From positions 1 to 64,000 of the forward strand of contig NZ_FOQY01000013.1 in the NCBI RefSeq assembly GCF_900113865.1: a stretch of 64,000 nt of DNA. Direction: 5' to 3'. The DNA is from Streptosporangium canum. GTDB taxonomy: Bacteria; Actinomycetota; Actinomycetes; Streptosporangiales; Streptosporangiaceae. Both the position numbers and the translations under genes were made by a program. Below the pieces are notes generated by a model that was not told where the DNA came from, did not search any database, and worked only from the letters and a program-made list of their open reading frames with translations. Positions 1-5,862 of the stretch are shown piece after piece; the stretch's first letter is position 1; every line of letters begins with the position of its first letter.

Positions 1-369
1 GGCCGTCCCGGAATATTGGCGGGCGACCCCCGCCGACCGCACGCCCTTCTTCAAAAACCCCGTGTCATCCAGAATTAGAACACCTTGTTCGGCATCTCCT
101 ATGGATTCGGTAACCAGGGAGCGCATATCGTCACGCACGCCATCCATATCCCAAGCATAGAAATTCAGCAGACGCTGAATACGTTCCGGGCCGTCCGCGC
201 CTGATATCTCCGCAAGGGTCCAGCCATTCTTCCGCTCGAGCTCGCTGAGGAGTCCGCGCAGGTATGAAGCCGCCTGGCGGCGCGACTCCACCCGAGGAAA
301 ACGATGAGCGAACACCGCTAAAAAGTCGGAGAACTCCCGCGACCAGGCTTCGACATCGATCGTGACCAC
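1..369 (-). CDS. IS701-family DDE transposase, N-terminal part (partial)
   Basis: About 123 N-terminal residues are visible; the gene leaves the window at base 1. The translation holds segments typical of the family: GWTLAEISGADGPERIQRLL, then WDMDGVRDDMR, then LDDTGFLKKGVRSAGVARQY, whose first Asp would be the first catalytic acidic residue. The first in-frame start after an upstream TAG is a GTG at 369-367, giving MVTIDVEAWSREFSDFL. The protein would cut and join element ends; activity cannot be judged from the fragment. Confidence 0.8.
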   Translation of the reverse strand, partial: MVTIDVEAWSREFSDFLAVFAHRFPRVESRRQAASYLRGLLSELERKNGWTLAEISGADGPERIQRLLNFYAWDMDGVRDDMRSLVTESIGDAEQGVLILDDTGFLKKGVRSAGVARQYSGTA

Positions 370-420
370 ACACCACTATCGACATTTCACGAGAAAGAGT
401 TACAACCTGTCGTTGCAGTA
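1..420 (-). mobile_element. IS701-family insertion sequence, 5' end only (runs off left edge)
   Basis: The element continues beyond the left edge; only its transposase 5' end and terminal repeat are present. The inner boundary is placed at base 420: read on the minus strand the element would begin TACTGCAACGACAGGTTG. The next four bases, 421-424, are CTAG, which fits the 4-bp CTAG-like target site known for IS701 elements. It truncates the nuclease pseudogene to its right. The terminal repeat cannot be checked against the other end, which lies outside the window. Confidence 0.7.
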
Positions 421-987
421 CTAGCCTTCGCATTGACGTTTTCCCTGTAGCGAGGGTCGTCTTCTTCCTCCCAGATCCTGTGCAGCGCAGTGCCGCGGCC
501 CACAGCACCTCTGTCGATGTACTCCAGGTAGTCTCCTGGGATCACCTTGCTGGTGTTGGCGAAGGCGCTTTTGATGTGACGAGCGACCTCCCCGTGGTTC
601 ACGCTCTTTTCGTAGTAGGTGAGGAACCTGTTCCCCTTGGCCAGGATGCAGCCTCCGTAATTGTCCTTGTACTTGGGTGAGGTGTCGCACATCACCTCCG
701 GCTCCTCGTGGAAGTTCTTGACGTCTTCATCCTTCAGGAGCTTGCCGTTGAGGTAACCGCCGACTTCGATGTACGGGGCTATCTTGCAGGTGCCGACCTT
801 GTCGGGCCCGCTGCTGTCGGCGGTACGGGACTTGATTTTGAAGTGTGCGTAGGGGTTTGACTTCCAGTCCGCACGCGACGCCTTTCTGGAAGAGGGTCCG
901 TCGACGGCGCAGACGCCAGGACCGGGGTCGCCCGCCGTCGTGATGTTGGCATTCAGCATGATGTCGTTGATGCTGACGCCCTCGGGC
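421..987 (-). pseudogene. NucA/NucB-like secreted nuclease, internal fragment
   Basis: An open frame on the minus strand contains a credible protein segment with paired cysteines (GVCAVDGP, GTCKIAPY, VMCDTSPKYKDNYGGC) and the run SVNHGEVARHIKSAFANT...IPG...RGTALHRIWEEEDDPRYREN. This arrangement resembles the part that precedes the catalytic CDEYPF-type motif of actinobacterial NucA/NucB deoxyribonucleases. The 5' end is cut by the IS256 element at 988 and the 3' end by the IS701 element at 420, so signal peptide and catalytic motif are both missing. Family assignment is by eye and moderate. A possible catalytic-half fragment of the same family lies at 42.56-42.84 kb. Confidence 0.5.
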
Positions 988-2378
988 GGGACTGTAGAAA
1001 AAACGGTGTAACTCCTGATCAAGGAGACACACCTGATGAGTACTGTGATCCAGGCATCCGAAGCGATGGACCTGGAGGCGGCCGCGGTGACGCGGGAAGA
1101 ACATGGAACGTCGGATCGGGAGCTGGTGGCCAGGCTGGTCGACCAGGCCCATGCCGAGGGGCTGGAGCTGGTCGGTGAGAACGGTCTGTTGGGCCGACTG
1201 ACCAAACTGGTACTGGAGTCCGCGCTGGAAGGCGAGATCACTGACCATATCGGCTATGACAAACACGATCCGGCCGGACGCGGCGCCGGCAACTCCCGCA
1301 ACGGCACCCGGGCCAAGACCGTCCTGACCGACGTCGGCCCGGTAGAGATCACCGTCCCACGCGATCGGGACGCCAGCTTCGAGCCGAAGATCGTGCGCAA
1401 GCGGCAGCGGCGGCTGGCCGGCGTCGATGAACTGGTCATCTCCCTGTCAGCCAAGGGCCTGACCACCGGAGAGATCTCCGCGCACCTGGCCGAGGTCTAT
1501 GGCGCCGAGGTCTCCAAGCAGACCATCTCCACCATCACCGACAAGGTGCTGGAGGGAATGGCCGAGTGGCAGAACCGGCCGCTCGATCCGGTCTACCCGG
1601 TGGTCTTCATTGATGCGATTCATGTGAAGATCCGTGATGGGCAGGTCGCCAACCGGCCGATCTACGTGGCGTTGGCGGTCACCGTTGACGGCGAGCGCGA
1701 CATCCTCGGGTTGTGGGCGGGCGACGGCGGCGAGGGCGCAAAGTTCTGGCTGCACGTGCTGACGGAGATCAAGAACCGCGGCGTCACCGATGCGCTGATG
1801 GTGGTCTGCGACGGGCTCAAGGGTCTGCCGCAGGCGATCGAGCAGGTCTGGTCCCGGGCGGTCGTGCAGACCTGCGTGGTGCATCTGCTGCGCGCCTCCT
1901 TCCGCTACGCCGCCCGCCAGCACTGGGACGCCGTGGCCAAGGCGCTACGGCCGATCTACACCGCGCCGACCGAGGCTGCAGCTCTGGAGCGGTTCTATGA
2001 GTTCGCCGAGGCCTGGGGCGGGCGTTATCCGGCGATCGTCAAGCTGTGGGAGGACGCCTGGGCGGAGTTCGTGCCCTTCCTCAACTTCGACGCCGAGATC
2101 CGCCGGGTCATCTGCTCCACCAACGCCATCGAGTCGGTCAACGCCCGGATCCGCCGAGCGGTCAAGGCCCGCGGCCACTTCCCCAACGAGCAGGCGGCGC
2201 TCAAGTGCGTTTACATGGCGATCATGAGTTTGGACCCTACCGGCAAGGGCCGCAAACGCTGGGTTACCCGGTGGAAGGCCGCGCTGAACGCCTTCGCCAT
2301 CACCTTCGACGGACGCCTGTCAGTCGGCCAGAAGTAGACAATCAAAACGATCAGTTACACCGTTTAATTGACAGACCC
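988..2378 (+). mobile_element. IS256-family insertion sequence, complete
   Basis: A 1.39-kb element bounded by imperfect inverted repeats. The left end is GGGACTGTAGAAAAAACGGT and the right end, read inward on the minus strand, is GGGTCTGTCAATTAAACGGT; both continue with GTAAC and, a few bases later, TGATC. It carries one intact transposase. I see no matching 8-9 bp target duplication (CCTCGGGC on the left, GTCAGGTA on the right). The nuclease gene interrupted at 988 does not visibly resume after 2378, so one flank has probably been rearranged since insertion. Confidence 0.85.
1036..2337 (+). CDS. IS256-family transposase
   Basis: 433 residues, the usual length for the family (about 400-430). 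The three catalytic acids of the DDE domain are recognisable: Asp in VVFIDAIHVKIRDG, Asp in VVCDGLKGLPQAIEQVW, and Glu in the conserved STNAIESVNARIRRAVK stretch. The N-terminal third includes the RNGTRAKTVLTDVGPVEI segment found in MULE/IS256 transposases. The frame is uninterrupted, so the protein looks functional. The ATG follows AAGGAG about ten bases upstream. Confidence 0.95.
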   Translation: MSTVIQASEAMDLEAAAVTREEHGTSDRELVARLVDQAHAEGLELVGENGLLGRLTKLVLESALEGEITDHIGYDKHDPAGRGAGNSRNGTRAKTVLTDVGPVEITVPRDRDASFEPKIVRKRQRRLAGVDELVISLSAKGLTTGEISAHLAEVYGAEVSKQTISTITDKVLEGMAEWQNRPLDPVYPVVFIDAIHVKIRDGQVANRPIYVALAVTVDGERDILGLWAGDGGEGAKFWLHVLTEIKNRGVTDALMVVCDGLKGLPQAIEQVWSRAVVQTCVVHLLRASFRYAARQHWDAVAKALRPIYTAPTEAAALERFYEFAEAWGGRYPAIVKLWEDAWAEFVPFLNFDAEIRRVICSTNAIESVNARIRRAVKARGHFPNEQAALKCVYMAIMSLDPTGKGRKRWVTRWKAALNAFAITFDGRLSVGQK

Positions 2379-2504
2379 GTCAGGTAGCGGAATGTGGGAT
2401 AACGATTGCGGTTCGTGATCGTTTCGGAGTGGTGAATGTGGTTGGTTGGGTGGGATTTCTGCTTGATCGTGTTCGTGTCGGAGACGGTCAGGTGGTCACC
2501 TCAT

Positions 2505-3125
2505 CTAGGCGTGGCTGGGTGCTGATCGAAGCTGGCCGCCAGACATGTCAGGATGCGTCGAAGGTGACGGCAAATTCTGGAAGAGGTTGAGCGCTACCGG
2601 CCCACGGTGGAGAACGTGTGGCACATCTCCCCACGGCAGCAGCGGCTCGTCTGGGCCGAGGTTCCGGAGTCGCTCCAGGGCGCGGTTGGTCACCTCGGAA
2701 ACTGCCCGCAGCGTGGCGGTTGTCAGCGGGAGATAGTCGTCCTCGGTGCCGGGGTCGGCAGTTCGGGCTCCCGGTGTGACACGCATGAGCCGGATGCAGC
2801 ATCGTGCTGGGTCAAGTTGCGAGGTATCGAGTGTCCAGACCGGGACGTTGCCCATGGGCAGCCCAGCACTTCGCACCGCGTCGAACAACACTGTGGGGTT
2901 GAGCGGTGAAAGGAAGACCACGTCGGCCCATGTGCACTCGAGCGGTATCACTCGTTCACGTAGACGGTGCTCTCGGCCGGCGTACTTGGCGACGTGACGC
3001 GCGTGGAGGTCTGGGTAGCGCTCCCGAAGCATTGCCAGCGGCAGGAGCTGGTCACCATGCGGATCCGTGATCATGGCGTGGAAGAGGCGCCCGCGAGCGC
3101 GCTGCTGAGTGGGTTCGGTGGGCAT
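2505..3125 (-). CDS. Conserved hypothetical protein behind a leader/terminator
   Basis: 206 residues from the ATG at 3125, or 189 from the ATG at 3074. I do not recognise the family. It is hydrophilic with no membrane segment; recognisable stretches are RGRLFHAMITDPHGDQLLPL, ECTWADVVFLSPLNP and VWTLDTSQLDPARC. The start is unclear. ATG 3125 sits at the end of a terminator U-tract with no ribosome site. ATG 3074 overlaps the TGA of a short upstream ORF (ATGA). ATG 3125 is also where a -1 shift on the T TTT TTA heptamer of that leader would land. The arrangement implies conditional expression, an inference from layout only. Confidence 0.6.
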   Translation of the reverse strand: MPTEPTQQRARGRLFHAMITDPHGDQLLPLAMLRERYPDLHARHVAKYAGREHRLRERVIPLECTWADVVFLSPLNPTVLFDAVRSAGLPMGNVPVWTLDTSQLDPARCCIRLMRVTPGARTADPGTEDDYLPLTTATLRAVSEVTNRALERLRNLGPDEPLLPWGDVPHVLHRGPVALNLFQNLPSPSTHPDMSGGQLRSAPSHA

Positions 3126-3160
3126 AAAAAAAGCGTCGGGCTCGAAGGAGGCCGACGCAT
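3071..3160 (-). CDS. Leader ORF, 29 aa, probably leaderless
   Basis: ATG at 3160 opens a 29-codon frame (begins MRRPPSSPTLFL) whose TGA (3073-3071) overlaps ATG 3074 of the downstream frame. A perfect TATAAT lies five bases before the ATG, so transcription would begin at or next to the ATG. Codons 1-9 form both arms of an intrinsic terminator, and codons 10-12 (CTT TTT TTA) contain the canonical -1 slippery heptamer T TTT TTA. A -1 shift there would continue into the main gene at ATG 3125. Too short for coding statistics; supported by the coincidence of promoter, hairpin, heptamer and overlap. Confidence 0.5.
   Translation of the reverse strand: MRRPPSSPTLFLCPPNPLSSALAGASSTP
3126..3158 (-). 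terminator. Intrinsic terminator inside the leader ORF
   Basis: Minus strand: GCGTCGG, an 11-nt loop containing CCTCCTTCGAG plus one C, CCGACGC, then seven T (3132-3126). A 7-bp GC-rich stem with a genuine T-tract is uncommon in high-GC actinomycetes. It lies between promoter and gene, so it would act as an attenuator. On the plus strand the same bases read GGAGG eight bases before an ATG at 3158, but that frame is only 14 codons. Confidence 0.65.
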
Positions 3161-3165
3161 GATCA

Positions 3166-3171
3166 ATTATA
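3166..3171 (-). promoter_or_regulatory. Consensus -10 box (TATAAT)
   Basis: Minus-strand TATAAT, five bases (TGATC) before ATG 3160. No clear TTGACA-type -35 is seen at 16-18 bp. Spacing predicts a leaderless transcript starting at the leader ATG. Confidence 0.55.
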
Positions 3172-3206
3172 TCCGATGCCCTGCATTGAGAGCTCCTTGA
3201 TCTCAC

Positions 3207-3657
3207 TTCACTACCTGACGGCTGGGGACATGTTCGGGAGCGGAGAGCCTGGCCTGGTGGCTGCTGGGCAGCCTGCCCGCGCTGCCGAAGACCGCCGAGG
3301 AGGTCACCGCCCGCCAGGGCGCCCTGCAGCGCGTCACCATCAGCCCCAGCCGCAACGGCGAGAGCCGCCCCGCCCCGCTCTGGACCTCAACGCAATCTGG
3401 AAGTGATCACCATTGAGAAAACCTCAGTGGCCATGATCCTGCGTAATACGACGGTGGTACGGCGACGCGGCGCCGCTTGGCGGGCACCAACGGGACCAGC
3501 GTCTGAGCCCTTCTGAATGCCGGACCTCTGAGTGACCAACTGGGTGACAACGCCCATGGACGAGACCAGACGGTGATGGATCACTATGGACCGTATGCGC
3601 AGGTGAGAAGGGAGATTGAGGGACGCCCTACAGGGGTTTCGGGGCGGCGAGACTTGC
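3207..3657. other. Intergenic stretch with a possible coding remnant
   Basis: No complete gene. Between about 3241 and 3405 the plus strand has an actinomycete-like frame reading SLAWWLLGSLPALPKTAEEV and then TARQGALQRVTISPSRNG, ended by a stop. It has no start and looks like a fragment of a larger, unidentified gene. The rest of the interval shows no credible frame. Confidence 0.3.
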
Positions 3658-4086
3658 TCAGGACCGACCGCGGGGGTGTCGTCTGGCGGTGATGTCCGCC
3701 GTAATGAGCAGTCCGGCAGGGATGACTGTGAGAAGGAAACCGCTCGGTCCGATCAGGCTGACGGCCAGTGCTCCCCAGGCGAGGGTCACCCAGCCGACAT
3801 ACCCGGGAACGTGTTGTCCCTGCCGCCCCGCCCGCGCCACCAGTAGCCCCAGCAGCACCAGCACCACGACGAATCCACCGGGCAGCGCCCAGAACGTTGC
3901 CACCGAGTCGCTGTCCGCGGCACGGTTGCGGAGGTCCCCGGCGAGCCAGCTAGACCAGGGGGCGAGGAGGGCGAACACGGCGGTGTGCGCCATGGCGATC
4001 AGGATCATGGTTCGGCCGGCCCAAATGGTGAGCCGACTCGGGGGTGCGGACAATGCAGGTGAGTAGGCCGTGGGTGTGGTGCTCAT
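3658..4086 (-). CDS. Four-helix small integral membrane protein (DUF6463-like)
   Basis: 142 residues. After a polar N-terminus, four hydrophobic helices can be read: MILIAMAHTAVFALLAPW, FWALPGGFVVVLVLLGLLVA, VGWVTLAWGALAVSLIG and GFLLTVIPAGLLITADI. The charged segment LAGDLRNRAADSDS lies between helices 1 and 2. The pattern is like actinobacterial DUF6463 proteins of unknown function. It stands alone, with decayed element DNA on one side. Confidence 0.7.
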   Translation of the reverse strand: MSTTPTAYSPALSAPPSRLTIWAGRTMILIAMAHTAVFALLAPWSSWLAGDLRNRAADSDSVATFWALPGGFVVVLVLLGLLVARAGRQGQHVPGYVGWVTLAWGALAVSLIGPSGFLLTVIPAGLLITADITARRHPRGRS

Positions 4087-4170
4087 GGTTACCAGCTTCT
4101 CTGGGCCGCGGCCCGGTGTGCTCCCCCGCAGGAGGGATCCGGCTCCCTCGCTCCGGGGAGTGGCGCACAG

Positions 4171-4380
4171 ATGCGGCGCTTACGGCCGCAGCAGTGGTCG
4201 ATTCTTTTCGCCCGCGGCGCCAGGCTCGCCGAAGACAGCGGCGCCGCGATTCTCACCGCCTATTTGGACCACTACGTGCTTCGGCTGGATTGCCACTACG
4301 ACCAGCACGACGCGGTGGGTGCGCTGCTCAACCTTGACGAGCGGCTCGGCACTGATCGCGCCGCATGCTGGCCTGCCTGC
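4171..4380 (+). pseudogene. Coding remnant, unidentified
   Basis: A plus frame reads LFARGARLAEDSGAAILTAY followed by LDHYVLRLDCHYDQHDAVGA with good codon bias, then loses bias after about 4380, where another frame takes over. No complete domain is recognisable. It looks like one piece of the patchwork of integrative-element gene fragments that fills 4.1-5.1 kb. Confidence 0.3.
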
Positions 4381-4589
4381 TGGAAATCGACATCATCCGC
4401 GACATGCAGGGAGACTGTGACCCAACCGCGACATTCGCCCGCGAGTCGGCCAGCCCACCACCCATGCCGCGCCGACGGAAGTCCACGCCTCAGCCCGGCC
4501 GCGCCGCCCAAGAGCCGCAAGCAAGGGGCGGCAGTCGCATGCAGGGCCGGGGGCGGTGGCAGGTGCCAGGGCAGGACCAGCCACACCCC

Positions 4590-4818
4590 CTCGCCCAGCT
4601 GCTTGATCACCTCGCTGTACACGCCGACCTCGGCTTTATTCGCCAGCCGAACATAGATCACTCAAAGCTGGTCAACGCCTCCGCCGTCCAGCTCGGTGCC
4701 GCCATGGCTGCCCTGGGCCTGTACGACGGGACCAACGCCGCCGACGAGCACGCGGCCGAGGCGGCCCGGCTCGGCGGGGACGGCCCGTACCGGATGCGGC
4801 TGGCCAACGCGCCGAGGT
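4590..4818 (+). pseudogene. N-terminal fragment of the MAALGLYDGTN-type hypothetical family
   Basis: The frame reads SAVQLGAAMAALGLYDGTNA, then ADEHAAEAARLGGDGPYRMR. This closely matches the intact small gene at 50,133-50,411 (AQLGAAMAALGLYDGTNSPE...TRLGGPEPYRMR). At about 4818 the match ends and coding continues in another frame as the next entry, so the gene is cut and joined to unrelated coding DNA. A third, C-terminal piece lies at 13.97-14.11 kb on the minus strand. Function unknown; the family tracks with element-type genes here. Confidence 0.5.
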
Positions 4819-4837
4819 CACGCTGTACGAACGCGCG

Positions 4838-5092
4838 ATGGACCGCACCGCCCGCGTGCTCGGCGATCTGGTGAGACTCGACCTCGAGACACGCCTGATC
4901 CGGCTCAACGAGCGGCAGGGCGCGATGCTCGCCGAAGTGATCCGCGGCTCCCTCGACGAGCACCTGGCCCGGGTCCTGGCTCTGCTCGGCGACCGCGCCG
5001 AGGCCACCGCGATCCGCCAGTCCTGGCCCATCTGGTCCTCCCAGATCGTGCCCGCCCAGATCGCGACCGTTGTGGCCGGTGACCGTGGCTGA
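4838..5092 (+). CDS. Small hypothetical protein, probably 5'-truncated
   Basis: 84 residues from ATG 4838, but good coding continues upstream in frame (EVTLYERA from about 4815), so the original start is probably lost at the junction with the preceding fragment. Mostly helical and charged (LDLETRLIRLNERQGAMLAE, SLDEHLARVLALLGDRAEA). No known domain recognised. It overlaps the start of the excisionase-like gene by eight bases, so the two were probably co-translated. Confidence 0.5.
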   Translation: MDRTARVLGDLVRLDLETRLIRLNERQGAMLAEVIRGSLDEHLARVLALLGDRAEATAIRQSWPIWSSQIVPAQIATVVAGDRG

Positions 5093-5312
5093 CCCGAGCA
5101 GGGCCCCGGTGCGCCTGCCCGAGCGGGCCACCATGACCGTCACCGAGACCGCCCGGATCCTGGGCATTCACCGCGACACCGCCTACGACGCGGTGCGCCG
5201 CGGCGACCTGCCGGCCATCCGGGTGGGCCGGGCCATCTTGGTGCCGACCGCCCTCCTGGCGGCGATGCTCGGACTGCCCGCCCCGGGGGCCGGCGACGTC
5301 GCCCCGCCGTGA
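5085..5312 (+). CDS. Excisionase-type helix-turn-helix protein
   Basis: 75 residues from GTG 5085. The core is a MerR/excisionase-type winged helix: MTVTETARILGIHRDTAYDA then VRRGDLPAIRVGRAILVPTA, i.e. the usual pattern of DNA-binding helices followed by R-x-G-R and a C-terminal helix. Such proteins direct integrases of actinomycete integrative elements and temperate phages toward excision, or act as small repressors. The nearest tyrosine recombinase is 5.2 kb away at 10.5 kb. A 65-bp nested palindrome follows about 100 bp downstream. ATG 5133 is an alternative start. Confidence 0.7.
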   Translation: MADPSRAPVRLPERATMTVTETARILGIHRDTAYDAVRRGDLPAIRVGRAILVPTALLAAMLGLPAPGAGDVAPP

Positions 5313-5862
5313 GGGGATTTTGGGACTTTCGTGACACCCCTACGCGGGCGCGTGTGAGGTCCAGCCGAACGCAGAGTCTCGAACGCCCACCGCAGAGGCG
5401 GGGAGTTTCCGCAGGTCAGGCGTTACCGCGATAAGGGAAGTTATCGGGCGTTAGGCGAGCCGGTGACCTGCGGAGGTGCCGCCGGATCACCTCGAGGGCA
5501 GGTGCCGGCACACCGGGCGCTGCTGGTAGCCGCCGCTGACATCGGCGTCGACGGTGGCCCAGAACGCCGCCGAGGTTGAACTCGTTCTTGACGCCTCCGT
5601 CCGACTGCGCCGAGGTATATCATCCTTTGCAGAACGATGACGTGCACGTGACGGGCACCAGTGCTCCAATAGCACGACGGCTTACCAGCAGCGGTCCTGG
5701 GACGAGCGGATGGAAACCGCGACCTCCCTCAATGACCGGACTCGCCCGGCTTGCGTACACCGATGGTTTCGCGTGGGCGCAGAGCCCATGTCCCCGGCAT
5801 GGCCGGGGTAGCCGTCCCGTGACGAGCACCGGACGGCATTGAGCAGGCAAGGAAGTCCTGCC
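5313..5862. other. Intergenic region, 550 bp
   Basis: Contains the nested palindrome 5409-5473 and a CCCCGG-CATG-CCGGGG hairpin near 5800, just upstream of the next operon. No frame on either strand looks coding; the short ORFs here have no family signal or ribosome site. Confidence 0.5.
5409..5473. repeat. Nested palindrome with dif-like core
   Basis: Outer 10-bp perfect arms CCGCAGGTCA (5409-5418) and TGACCTGCGG (5464-5473). Inside is CGATAA-GGGAAG-TTATCG (5429-5446), a 6-bp spacer between ATAA/TTAT-ending arms like a XerCD/dif core. A direct repeat GGCGTTA flanks the core on both sides. Likely a recombination or regulator site of the neighbouring element genes; it is too asymmetrical for a simple terminator and has no T-tract. 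Confidence 0.5.

Noticed and set aside
988-2378. Target-site duplication of the IS256 element
   Set aside because: The 8-9 bp on either side do not match, so no duplication can be claimed.
3139-3199. Plus-strand ORF using GGAGG (3145-3149) and ATG 3158
   Set aside because: Only 14 codons before TGA; the GGAGG is the complement of the minus-strand terminator loop. Kept only as a note.
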